A DNA stretch of 44,589 nucleotides from Streptomyces albogriseolus (GTDB lineage: Bacteria; Actinomycetota; Actinomycetes; Streptomycetales; Streptomycetaceae). Under the pieces are notes generated by a model. It made no database searches and had not been told where the DNA came from. It saw only the letters and a list, made by a program, of their open reading frames with translations. The stretch covers positions 1 through 44,589 of the forward strand of contig BMVA01000032.1 of the NCBI GenBank assembly GCA_014650475.1, given 5' to 3'. How positions within the stretch are numbered: the first letter of the stretch is position 1; the number at the start of each line of letters is the position of its first letter. Made by a program: the position numbers and the translations under genes. Of the stretch, positions 13,956-21,887 are shown piece after piece.

Positions 13956-14595
13956 CGCGGTTGTCCTCGTCGCGGGCGTCGGATACTTCCTGCTCCGACC
14001 GAATGTCCTCTTCGTCGTCCCATACGCCGACTACACCCGCAAGGTCGTCGTCCTCGTTGCGCGAGCCCAGCGGCGCACCGAACAGAGGCGTCTCGACCGT
14101 ACCAGCCGGGATCGCAGGGATCTTGACCTCCTCCAGGATGTCGCAGGAGATCCCCCATCGCTTCATACTCTGCACGCGGCTGAGGGTGAGTGAGCGCAGA
14201 GATCCGAACCCATCCCAGGTCCACAACAACACGATGGATCCCGCCGGCCCGAAGAGGGTCGGCTCGCCGAACAGCGTCGGCTCGACCTGCTTCGCCGTCG
14301 GGGGCCGCATGCGCAGGCGCGGCTGCGCCTCCGCCCCTTCCAGGACGACGCGCACCCATGCGGTCCCAGCCTCGCGGATTCGCATGCGAGATCGACGCAC
14401 CTCCAGAGATGACTCGGAGGCTGCGATCAGTTCGGTGCGAGCCAGGGCCGACATCGCAGGACCGTTCGGCGCCTTGGCCGCGTCGCTGGTCATCAAGGCG
14501 ACCTTCTGGACGCAGCCGTCGAGAAGGCGGTGGAGCAGGGAAAGCTCCGCCTCGTACTCGTGCGCCATCAGGCGAAGCATGAGGGGTGATCTCAT
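13915..14595 (-). CDS. Unrecognised partner gene of the M78 metallopeptidase
   Basis: A protein of about 226 residues from ATG 14595 (MRSPLMLRLMAHEYEAELSL); a GTG at 14622 would add 9 residues. The first part is helical. The middle carries EPTLFGEPTLFGPAG, a doubled PTLFG motif, and TVETPLFGAPLG repeats the theme later. The last 40 residues are very acidic (DDEEDIRSEQEVSDARDEDN). It overlaps the start of the XRE-M78 gene by 41 bases, so the pair is translated together and probably acts together. It could be the substrate or antitoxin partner of the protease; that is inference. Confidence 0.7.
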   Translation of the reverse strand: MRSPLMLRLMAHEYEAELSLLHRLLDGCVQKVALMTSDAAKAPNGPAMSALARTELIAASESSLEVRRSRMRIREAGTAWVRVVLEGAEAQPRLRMRPPTAKQVEPTLFGEPTLFGPAGSIVLLWTWDGFGSLRSLTLSRVQSMKRWGISCDILEEVKIPAIPAGTVETPLFGAPLGSRNEDDDLAGVVGVWDDEEDIRSEQEVSDARDEDNRDDDEGNSTVGGQA

Positions 14596-14922
14596 GAGGA
14601 ATATTTCTACCCCTGTTTTCACTCATCGTCCAGCATGCCCTTTGTTCGATTACAACCCCCACGGCAGTGAAGGCTAGCAGCAGAATGGCCATCTGAACTG
14701 CAGAAATGCACGATACGCAGAATCGAACAAGCTACCCGCAAGCGACACTGCGGCAGCCGACTGTGATCAACGTCTCTCCGGCTCGTGCTTGATCACATCC
14801 CTCACTGGAAGACAGCGCTTCGTCGGCACTACGCCAACGTCTACGCCAACAGCGGCGTACGTCCGCGTGCAGCGACGGTCCTTCCCAGCGCACCGAACCA
14901 GCGCTTCCCGCCTCTGGCACGG
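14596..14922. other. Non-coding element end with repeats, possible integrase arm sites
   Basis: No convincing gene. Seen here: inverted repeat ttgttcgatt/aatcgaacaa (14642-14651, 14721-14730), inverted repeat tgtgatcaa/ttgatcaca (14762-14770, 14789-14797), and a direct repeat ctacgccaac at 14829-14838 and 14841-14850. The first pair probably lies in the promoter of the leftward gene pair. The repeats near the tRNA fragment are candidates for integrase or excisionase binding. Confidence 0.5.
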
Positions 14923-14965
14923 CCTGAAAAGCGGAAGGTCGCCGGTTCGACCCCGGCCCCAGCCA
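14923..14965 (+). repeat. attR: duplicated 3' half of a tRNA-Phe gene
   Basis: The sequence gives an anticodon loop CTGAAAA (14924-14930, anticodon GAA), a variable loop, a perfect T-arm (GCCGG TTCGACC CCGGC, 14941-14957), the 3' acceptor strand CCCAGCC (14958-14964) and A73 at 14965. The bases upstream do not supply the 5' anticodon strand, D-arm or GGCTGGG acceptor strand, so it is not a whole tRNA. Tyrosine integrases of AICEs typically recombine in tRNA 3' halves, so this is read as the right attachment site, with the intact gene left of the window. Confidence 0.85.
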
Positions 14966-14970
14966 CAGCA

Positions 14971-14997
14971 AAGGCCCCGATCTCTGATCGGGGCCTT
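14971..14997 (+). terminator. tRNA-Phe terminator
   Basis: A 12-bp stem, aaggccccgatc (14971-14982) against 14986-14997, with a 3-base loop, lies 5 bases after the tRNA 3' end. It is the original chromosomal terminator of the tRNA gene, now cut off from it by the inserted element. Confidence 0.8.
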
Positions 14998-15059
14998 GTT
15001 GTGTGCCCCGGCAAAATGGCTCGCCGCGTTTTTCCGCGGTCTGAGATCCTGGAGTCCGT

Positions 15060-18000
15060 ATGTCTACGCACTCTGCCCCCGCCCTCGGCTCCCTCGCCCC
15101 CCGTCTCTCCGAGCTGTCACTGCGCGATGCGCACCGGCTCGGGCGGCGGCTCGAGGGCGCCCGCAAGATCCGTAAGCCGGAGGCCCGCGCCGCGGTGCTC
15201 GGCGAGATCGAGGCGGAGGTCGCCGCTGCAGCGGAGCGGATGGCGGCGCGCCGGGCCAGGGTGCCGCAGGTCAGGTATCCCGAGCAGTTGCCCGTCAGCC
15301 AGAAGAAGGACGCCATCGCCGAGGCCATCCGTGATCACCAGGTGGTGATCGTGGCGGGTGAGACGGGCTCCGGCAAGACCACGCAGATCCCGAAGATCTG
15401 CATGGAGCTGGGACGCGGCGTCCGCGGCATGATCGGGCACACCCAGCCCCGCCGGATCGCGGCCCGCACAGTGGCCGAGCGGGTCGCCGAGGAGCTGGAC
15501 ACCCCGCTCGGCGAGGCCGTCGGCTGGAAGGTCCGCTTCACCGACCAGGTGGACCCGGAGGCCACGTTCATCAAGCTGATGACGGACGGCATCCTGCTCG
15601 CGGAGATCCAGACCGACCGCGAACTGCGCGCCTACGACACGATCATCATCGACGAGGCGCACGAGCGGTCCCTGAACATCGACTTCCTGCTCGGCTATCT
15701 CGCCCAGCTGCTGCCGAAGCGTCCCGACCTCAAGGTCGTCATCACCTCGGCGACCATCGACCCCGAGCGCTTCTCCCGGCACTTCGGCGACGCCCCGATC
15801 ATCGAGGTCAGCGGGCGGACGTACCCGGTGGAGGTTCGGTATCGGCCGCTGCTGGAGGAGGACTCCGACGACGCCGACCGGGACCAGATCACCGCGATCA
15901 CCGACGCCGTCGAGGAGCTGATGGCGGAGGGCCCGGGCGACATCCTGGTGTTCCTCTCCGGCGAGCGGGAGATCCGGGACACGGCGGACGCGCTGAACAA
16001 GAAGCGGTACCGCTCCACGGAGGTGCTGCCGCTGTACGCCCGGGTGTCGCACGCCGAGCAGCACCGGGTGTTCCAGCCGCACGGCGGACGCCGGATCGTC
16101 CTGGCCACCAATGTGGCCGAGACCTCCCTCACCGTCCCCGGCATCAAGTACGTCATCGACCCCGGCTTCGCCCGTATCTCGCGCTACAGCCACCGCACCA
16201 AGGTGCAGCGGCTGCCGATCGAGCCGGTCTCGCAGGCCAGCGCCAACCAGCGCAAGGGCCGCTGCGGCCGTACCTCGGACGGTATCTGCGTCCGGCTGTA
16301 CAGCGAGGACGACTTCCTCTCCCGTCCCGAGTTCACCGACGCGGAGATCCTGCGGACCAACCTCGCCTCGGTCATCCTCCAGATGACGGCGGCCGGCCTG
16401 GGCGAGATCGAGAAGTTCCCCTTCATCGACCCGCCGGACCACCGCAACATCCGCGACGGCGTCCAGCTGCTCCAGGAGCTCGGCGCGCTGGACCCCACGC
16501 AGAAGGACCCGCGCAAGCGCCTCACCCAGACCGGCCGGAAGCTGGCCCAGCTGCCGGTGGACCCGCGTCTCGCCCGCATGGTGCTGGAGGCGGACCGCAA
16601 CGGCTGCGTCCGCGAAGTCATGGTCATCGCGGCGGCCCTGTCCATCCAGGACCCGCGCGAGCGGCCCGCCGACAAGCAGACGCAGGCCGATCAGCAGCAC
16701 GCCCGGTTCCGCGACGAGACCAGCGACTTCCTCGCCTTCCTCAACCTGTGGCGGTACATCCGCGAGCAGCAGAAGGAGCGCGGCTCGTCGTCGTTCCGGC
16801 GGATGTGCAAGCAGGAGTACCTGAACTTCCTGCGCATCCGCGAGTGGCAGGACATCTACGCCCAGCTGCGGACCGTCGCCAAGCAGATGGGTCTCCATCT
16901 CAACGACCAGGACGCCCCCGCCGACCGCATCCACGTCTCCCTGCTGTCCGGTCTGCTCTCGCACATCGGCATGAAGGACGTGAAGGAGTCCAAGGACTCC
17001 GGGCAGGGCGGCGGCCGGCGCGACGGCGGGCGCAACGAGTACCTCGGCGCGCGCAACGCCAAGTTCGCCGTCTTCCCGGGCTCCGCGCTGTTCAAGAAGC
17101 CGCCGCGGTTCGTGATGTCGGCGGAGCTGGTGGAGACGTCCCGGCTGTGGGCGCGGGTCAACGCGAAGATCGAGCCGGAGTGGGTCGAACCGCTCGCCGA
17201 GCACCTGCTCAAGCGCACCTACAGCGAGCCGCACTGGGAGAAGGACCAGGCGGCCGTGATGGCGTACGAGAAGGTCACGCTGTACGGCGTGCCGATCGTG
17301 GCGCAGCGGAAGGTGAACTACGGGCGGATCGACCCGGAGCTGTCCCGTGAGCTGTTCATCCGGAACGCCCTGGTCGAGGGCGACTGGCGCACGCACCACA
17401 AGTTCTTCGCGGACAACCGCAAGCTGCTGACCGAGGTCGAGGAGCTGGAGCACCGGGCGCGGCGCCGGGACATCCTGGTCGACGACGAGACCCTCTTCGA
17501 CTTCTACGACCAGCGGATCCCCGACCATGTGGTCTCGGGGGCGCACTTCGACTCGTGGTGGAAGCACAAGCGGCGCGAGCAGCCCGACCTCCTCGACTTC
17601 GAGCGGGAGATGCTGATCCGTGAATCGGCGGACGCGGTCACCAAGGCCGACTATCCCGACACATGGCGCCAGGGGCCGCTGAAGTTCCGTGTGACGTACC
17701 AGTTCGAGCCCGGGGCGGACGCGGACGGCGTGACCGTCCACATCCCGCTCCAGGTGCTGAACCAGGTCACGGACGAGGGCTTCGACTGGCAGATCCCCGG
17801 GCTGCGCGAAGAGGTCGTCACGGAGCTGATCCGCTCCCTGCCCAAGCCGATCCGGCGCCACTACGTGCCGGCGCCGAACTACGCGAAGGCGTTCCTGGAA
17901 CGCGCGGTGCCGCTGCAGGAGCCGCTGACCGTCACCATGGCCCGCGAGCTGAAGCGGATGGTCGGGGTGCCGTTCGAGGCGGACGACTTCGACTGGTCCC

Positions 18001-19040
18001 GCGTGCCCGACCACTTGAGGGTGACGTTCCGGATCGTCGACGAGCGGCGCCGCACGCTCGCCGAGGACAAGGACCTGGAAGCGCTGAAGCTCACGTTGCG
18101 GCCCAAGGCGCGCAAGGCGCTGTCGCAGGCGGCCGCCGCCACGGCGCAGCGTCAGGGCGGGGAGTCGCTGGAGCGCACGGGGCTGACGGACTGGACGATC
18201 GGTTCGCTCACCCAGGTGTTCGAGACGCGCCGGGCCGGCCAGCCGGTGAAGGCGTATCCGGCGCTGGTGGACGACGGCGACTCGGTGTCGGTGCGGCTGT
18301 TCGACTCGGAGGCCGAGCAGGCGGAGGCGATGTGGAAGGGCACCCGGCGGCTGATCCTGCTGGGCATCCCGGTCAACCCCGCGAAGTTCGCGTCCGAAAA
18401 GCTGACCAATCCTCAGAAGCTCGCCCTGTCCGCCAATCCGCACGGCTCGGTGCAGGCGCTGTTCGACGACTGCGCCATGGCCGCGGCGGACAGACTGATC
18501 GCGGACTTCGGCGGCCCGGTGTGGGACGAGGAGTCGTACCGGAGGCTGTTCGACAAGGTGCGCGCGGAGATCGTCGACACGACGGTCCGCGCGGTCGGCC
18601 AGGTGCAGCAGGTGCTGGCCGCCTGGCAGGCCTGTGAGCGCCGTCTGAAGGGCGTCCGCAGCCCCGCGCTGCTGCCGAACCTCCAGGACGTCCGCACGCA
18701 GCTGGACGGTCTGGTGAAGCCGGGCTTCGTCACCGAGGCGGGGCTGCGCCGGCTGCCGGACCTGATGCGGTACCTGGTGGCCGCGGACCGGCGGCTCCAG
18801 CAGATGCCGGCGAACGCGCAGCGGGACACCACGCGCATGGCGAAGGTCCACGAGATGCGGGACGAGTACGCCTGGCTCCTGGAGCAGATGCCGCAGGGCC
18901 GGCCGGTGCCCCAGCAGGTGCGGGACATCCGCTGGATGATCGAGGAGCTGCGGGTCAGCTACTTCGCCCACGCGCTGGGCACGGCGTACCCCGTGTCGGA
19001 CAAGCGGATCGTGAAGGCGATCGACGCCGCTGCGCCGTGA
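15060..19040 (+). CDS. hrpA: ATP-dependent RNA helicase HrpA
   Basis: A 1326-residue DEAH-box helicase, the usual length for bacterial HrpA. Walker A GETGSGKTT (100-108), DEAH at 198-201 (IIIDEAHERSL), SAT motif (VITSATIDPE), and the helicase C-terminal motif QRKGRCGRTSDG are all visible. They are followed by the HA2/OB region and the long HrpA-specific C-terminal domain. It should unwind RNA, possibly for mRNA or ribosome turnover. GGAG lies 6 bases before ATG 15060. It is the first chromosomal gene beyond the element. Confidence 0.97.
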   Translation: MSTHSAPALGSLAPRLSELSLRDAHRLGRRLEGARKIRKPEARAAVLGEIEAEVAAAAERMAARRARVPQVRYPEQLPVSQKKDAIAEAIRDHQVVIVAGETGSGKTTQIPKICMELGRGVRGMIGHTQPRRIAARTVAERVAEELDTPLGEAVGWKVRFTDQVDPEATFIKLMTDGILLAEIQTDRELRAYDTIIIDEAHERSLNIDFLLGYLAQLLPKRPDLKVVITSATIDPERFSRHFGDAPIIEVSGRTYPVEVRYRPLLEEDSDDADRDQITAITDAVEELMAEGPGDILVFLSGEREIRDTADALNKKRYRSTEVLPLYARVSHAEQHRVFQPHGGRRIVLATNVAETSLTVPGIKYVIDPGFARISRYSHRTKVQRLPIEPVSQASANQRKGRCGRTSDGICVRLYSEDDFLSRPEFTDAEILRTNLASVILQMTAAGLGEIEKFPFIDPPDHRNIRDGVQLLQELGALDPTQKDPRKRLTQTGRKLAQLPVDPRLARMVLEADRNGCVREVMVIAAALSIQDPRERPADKQTQADQQHARFRDETSDFLAFLNLWRYIREQQKERGSSSFRRMCKQEYLNFLRIREWQDIYAQLRTVAKQMGLHLNDQDAPADRIHVSLLSGLLSHIGMKDVKESKDSGQGGGRRDGGRNEYLGARNAKFAVFPGSALFKKPPRFVMSAELVETSRLWARVNAKIEPEWVEPLAEHLLKRTYSEPHWEKDQAAVMAYEKVTLYGVPIVAQRKVNYGRIDPELSRELFIRNALVEGDWRTHHKFFADNRKLLTEVEELEHRARRRDILVDDETLFDFYDQRIPDHVVSGAHFDSWWKHKRREQPDLLDFEREMLIRESADAVTKADYPDTWRQGPLKFRVTYQFEPGADADGVTVHIPLQVLNQVTDEGFDWQIPGLREEVVTELIRSLPKPIRRHYVPAPNYAKAFLERAVPLQEPLTVTMARELKRMVGVPFEADDFDWSRVPDHLRVTFRIVDERRRTLAEDKDLEALKLTLRPKARKALSQAAAATAQRQGGESLERTGLTDWTIGSLTQVFETRRAGQPVKAYPALVDDGDSVSVRLFDSEAEQAEAMWKGTRRLILLGIPVNPAKFASEKLTNPQKLALSANPHGSVQALFDDCAMAAADRLIADFGGPVWDEESYRRLFDKVRAEIVDTTVRAVGQVQQVLAAWQACERRLKGVRSPALLPNLQDVRTQLDGLVKPGFVTEAGLRRLPDLMRYLVAADRRLQQMPANAQRDTTRMAKVHEMRDEYAWLLEQMPQGRPVPQQVRDIRWMIEELRVSYFAHALGTAYPVSDKRIVKAIDAAAP

Positions 19041-19131
19041 CGGTGCCCGCACACAGGGTGAGTTCGACCCGGGGGCTCCTGCTCCTGTACAGTCCTTCTC
19101 GCAGCGCAACGCAGGAAAGCGCCGCGAATCT

Positions 19132-19206
19132 GGTCCTGTGGAGCAGTTTGGAGTGCTCGCCACCCTGTCAAGGTGGAGGCCGCGGGTTCAAATCCCGTCA
19201 GGACCG
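19132..19206 (+). tRNA. tRNA-Asp (GTC)
   Basis: Acceptor GGTCCTG (19132-19138) pairs with CAGGACC (19199-19205), and discriminator G is at 19206. Anticodon loop CTGTCAA lies between CCACC and GGTGG, with T-loop TTCAAAT. The 3' CCA is not encoded in full. It lies about 90 bases after hrpA. Confidence 0.95.
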
Positions 19207-19211
19207 CATAC

Positions 19212-19250
19212 CGGAAGGCCCGCCCCCCGTAAGGGATGGCGGGCCTTCCG
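19212..19250 (+). terminator. tRNA-Asp terminator
   Basis: A 13-bp perfect stem, cggaaggcccgcc (19212-19224) against 19238-19250, with a 13-base loop, lies 5 bases after the tRNA. Confidence 0.8.
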
Positions 19251-19423
19251 CATGTGCAGACCCGTCCGGACACCTCAGGGCCGCCCGGAGGGCTTTGTGG
19301 CAGGCCGTGGGCCCGCAAGGGCGCTCGAGCCCTCGTCCCGGGCCCGTGCGCCGTCTTGACGGCCTCCCGGCCCCTCGGTACTCCAGGAACAGGGAACGTG
19401 TCCGCGGGGACCGGAGGTGGCGC

Positions 19424-19642
19424 ATGACGGCATCGGCCAGGCACGAGACACGGGCACTGCTCCGCGCGCATCTCGCGGCCGCGTCGTCGTACCGGCATCT
19501 CACCCGTCACTGCCCGGTCTGCCGCCGTCTCCAGCGTCTGGCGATGGACTCGGCGCCCTTCGACGGCACCGAGTCTGTCGAGCCGTCAGAACCCGCCGAG
19601 GGTCCACAGGAACAGGCCGTCGTCAACGCGCGTTCCGTCTAG
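19424..19642 (+). CDS. Small conserved Streptomyces protein, probably DUF6274
   Basis: A 72-residue protein beginning MTASARHETRALLRAHLAAA and carrying HLTRHCPVCRRLQRLAM, a possible CxxC metal site with a flanking His. I associate this with DUF6274, from memory. ATG 19424 has an excellent GGAGG 7 bases upstream; the frame extends to 19037 through the tRNA and cannot be coding there. The C-terminal third is acidic and low in complexity. Function unknown. Confidence 0.8.
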   Translation: MTASARHETRALLRAHLAAASSYRHLTRHCPVCRRLQRLAMDSAPFDGTESVEPSEPAEGPQEQAVVNARSV

Positions 19643-19895
19643 CGCATATGCCGTCGGCTCAACAACCCAGTCGGTATGTGACGGGTGTCACCGCATGAGT
19701 TTTCGCAGGGGCGGAACTTACACCTCGCTTACCACTGGTCAATTTAATATGTGCAATTGCACTTCCCTGGGCCCTCCGCCCCGGCCCTTCCGGGTCCGAC
19801 CCCACAGGCGTCCTCAGACTCCGACAAGCCCGCGCACAGAAGGCCGTTGAGGCCGGCCCGGCCCGCACGCGGACCCACCACCGGCGCACAAAAAA
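19643..19895. other. Non-coding region with an AT-rich palindrome
   Basis: No gene seen. An AT-rich patch (ggtcaatttaatat, 19737-19750) is followed by a perfect 12-base palindrome gtgcaattgcac (19751-19762), unusual in this GC-rich background and suggestive of an operator or promoter. Which gene it would control is unclear, because only the 3' end of bldC lies to the right. Confidence 0.4.
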
Positions 19896-19929
19896 GATCG
19901 CGCTGGACCCGGCGGAGTCCAGCGCGATC
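19896..19929 (-). terminator. bldC terminator with T-run
   Basis: A 13-bp stem, gatcgcgctggac (19896-19908) against 19917-19929, with an 8-base loop. On the leftward strand it is followed by six T residues (aaaaaa on the given strand, 19890-19895), a classical rho-independent terminator about 150 bases after the bldC stop. Confidence 0.85.
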
Positions 19930-20078
19930 GACGACGCACCCGGTGTTCAGTTGGCTGTGACGCTCTGATTCGGTGGGGCCAGAGGGCTGTTGGGGCAGTC
20001 CTCGCGTCGCTTGGAGCTAAAGTTCCCGGGCGTCGCGACCGGTGGGGGACCAGCCGGTTCTGCCCGGTTCATGCAGGT

Positions 20079-20285
20079 TCAGGCCTCGCTGCGCTGCTGC
20101 GGGATGCCCGCGAGCAGTGCGCGGACCTCGGCCTCGCGGTAGCGGCGGTGCCCGCCGAGCGTGCGGATCGACGTGAGCTTGCCGGCCTTCGCCCAGCGCG
20201 TGACCGTCTTCGGGTCGACGCGGAACATGGTGGCAACCTCAGCGGGGGTCAGCAGCGGCTCGGCATCAGGGGTGCGAGCGGTCAT
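20079..20285 (-). CDS. bldC: BldC, MerR-like developmental regulator
   Basis: A 68-residue protein: LLTPAEVATMFRVDPKTVTR is the HTH and IRTLGGHRRYREAEVRALL the wing. It matches my memory of Streptomyces BldC throughout. BldC binds AT-rich direct repeats cooperatively as a filament and delays sporulation by keeping vegetative growth going. It lacks the dimerisation coil and effector domain of true MerR proteins. It is transcribed alone: a terminator lies downstream and a leader region of about 540 bases upstream. A purine-rich GAGG lies about 9 bases before ATG 20285. Confidence 0.97.
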   Translation of the reverse strand: MTARTPDAEPLLTPAEVATMFRVDPKTVTRWAKAGKLTSIRTLGGHRRYREAEVRALLAGIPQQRSEA

Positions 20286-20824
20286 GAGCGGCCTCCTCGG
20301 GAGAACCGAACCTTCTCGGTTCTTTCCTCTAAATTCTGCACCTTGACCCGCGTTGCCCGAAATGGCGGACGCGAGTCGAGTCGGTTATAGGACGAACGGC
20401 TTGTCCTCGGCACTACAACTACACCATCTGTCCAGCCACGTCGGCCAAACCGATGGAATTGCCCTCCCAGGTGTTCATCAGCCGCGGAAGCCGATGGACC
20501 ATGCCATAGCGGACAGTCACGCCCCTGTGACGATCAGTCACGGCAGCATGCAGGAGTCACCGGACCCCCCAAAGCGTGCAATGCTGAGATTCCGCCCATA
20601 GTGGAGCACAGCAGGACGGAGGAGTCCTCCCCGGACTCCTTGTCCTATTTTGGCATGAGGAGGGGCAAGGGACGCAAGGGCCTTGTACGTGCGGTCCGTC
20701 ACGCTTGACACGCTTGGGACTTACGCCCGGAACAGCCGCTACGTCCGATGTCGCATCCGGACTGACGCGACTTCAACCACCTCAGGGCGAAGACAAAACC
20801 CCAAGAAGGGCGCCAGGTCAAACG
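20286..20824. promoter_or_regulatory. Long upstream region of bldC
   Basis: No gene is supported. Close to bldC an inverted repeat agaaccga/tcggttct (20302-20309, 20316-20323) lies in the 5' leader. A TATAAC-like -10 on the leftward strand is at 20384-20389. A gtcac/gtgac pair (20516-20520, 20527-20531) with another agtcac shortly after resembles regulator half-sites. The length fits complex control of a developmental switch gene. Promoter calls are weak. Confidence 0.4.
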
Positions 20825-21667
20825 TCAGTTCGCCGAGCGCAGGTCACGGACCGCGCGCCAGCGCTCGACGAGGCGCCCGTAGGCATCCGCCGCGCCCCCC
20901 TCGTCGCCCCTCCGCAGCGCCGCGATCCCCTCGCCGACGTCCGCCGCCGAGTGGTCGCCCTCCAGGGCGCCGGCCGGCAGGGCGTGCACCAGCCCCCCGT
21001 AGTCCAGCTCGACCAGCGACCGCGGGTGGAACTCCTCCAGCCAGCGGCCGACGTCCACCAGACCGTCGATCAGCGGGCTCTCGTCCACGGCGTCCCGCAG
21101 CGCCCGCAGCCCCCGCGCCACCCGGCGCCGCGCCTGGACCATGGGCGTGCGGTAGCGCAGGACCGGGACCTCCCCGGCGGAGCCCTTGGCGTACTCGCGC
21201 TCCTCGTCGGCGAAGAGCACGAACCAGTTGATCGGCACCTGCCAGGTGGAGGTGCGGATCCACGGCCGCGCGTCGGGGTGCTCGGCCAGCCACCGCTCGT
21301 AGTCCCGGCTCACCTCGTGCCGCACGACCGGGGGCAGCAGGGCGTCCAGGACCGGCAGCGGGTACTCCTCCGCGAGCCCGCCCAGGGCCTGCCAGCCGCG
21401 CAGCCGGGTGCGCCACGGGCAGACCCGGACCTCGCCGTCCGTCTCCAGCACGAAGGCGTCGTCGCTCTCGTGCACCGGGACCGGCGTCGGCGGGAGGGCC
21501 GCGAGGCCGGCCAGCGACCGGCGCAGCTCCTCCTGGTAGGAGGGGAGGTCGTCACGCCGGGCGTACCGCTCCCAGTGGCCGCGCTCCGGCTCGGGGAAGG
21601 CGGCCAGCGGTTCGTACACGCGCAGGTAGGAGGCGTAGGGGACGATCACCGAGGACACCTTGGTCAC
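20825..21667 (-). CDS. Conserved hypothetical protein between bldC and vdh
   Basis: A 280-residue soluble protein without signal peptide or membrane segments. It begins [20 protein letters not shown] and contains [21 protein letters not shown]. Rich in Trp, Arg and acidic residues. I recognise no catalytic motif, but the gene holds this position beside vdh in Streptomyces. GTG 21667 is chosen because GGAGGG lies about 9 bases upstream; the frame extends to 21784 without support. It is divergent from vdh and may share its promoter region. Confidence 0.8.
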   Translation of the reverse strand: MTKVSSVIVPYASYLRVYEPLAAFPEPERGHWERYARRDDLPSYQEELRRSLAGLAALPPTPVPVHESDDAFVLETDGEVRVCPWRTRLRGWQALGGLAEEYPLPVLDALLPPVVRHEVSRDYERWLAEHPDARPWIRTSTWQVPINWFVLFADEEREYAKGSAGEVPVLRYRTPMVQARRRVARGLRALRDAVDESPLIDGLVDVGRWLEEFHPRSLVELDYGGLVHALPAGALEGDHSAADVGEGIAALRRGDEGGAADAYGRLVERWRAVRDLRSAN

Positions 21668-21887
21668 GCTCTGCTCCCTCCCCCGCGGACCGCTGCGAAA
21701 ACCTGCCCGGCCCCCGCCCGGACGGGTGAGGAACCCCGGCAAATCGTCGCACGCGATACTCCGGACGGAGGTGATCCGGGACACAGTGCCGCCGTCGGGC
21801 GCGGGAGGATCTACTCTCGTGCCACAGCCCCCGCCACCCGTACGGGAGCCCGTCCCACCCGCCGCTACTTACTCAGGAGTCACCACA

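Larger units (their letters stand above)
1..14965. mobile_element. AICE-type integrative conjugative element, left end outside the window
   Basis: Integrase, excisionase, a primase-polymerase, a DUF3631 ATPase, a TraB/FtsK translocase and SpdB-like membrane proteins lie in one leftward, tightly overlapping set (10595 to 1248). That is the gene content known for Streptomyces AICEs that replicate through a primase-polymerase and move as double-stranded DNA. The right boundary is a partial tRNA-Phe 3' half at about 14923-14965 with no 5' half in front of it. No matching tRNA piece is seen near the integrase end, so attL and the intact tRNA are inferred to lie left of position 1, beyond the PIN gene. 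Confidence 0.85.

Noticed and set aside
14885-14965. A complete tRNA-Phe gene at the right end of the element
   Set aside because: The 5' acceptor strand, D-arm and 5' anticodon strand are missing, so only a 3' half is present.
14732-15328. Open frames across the attR junction and the start of hrpA
   Set aside because: They run through the tRNA fragment and terminator and antisense to hrpA; no ribosome site or domain.
15117-19163. A 1348-codon open frame opposite hrpA
   Set aside because: It lies wholly antisense to an intact, motif-rich helicase and has no recognisable domain; long antisense frames are expected in very GC-rich coding DNA.
20353-20601. An 82-codon rightward gene in the bldC upstream region
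   Set aside because: Codon use does not show the expected high third-position GC and no ribosome site precedes it; the region looks non-coding.
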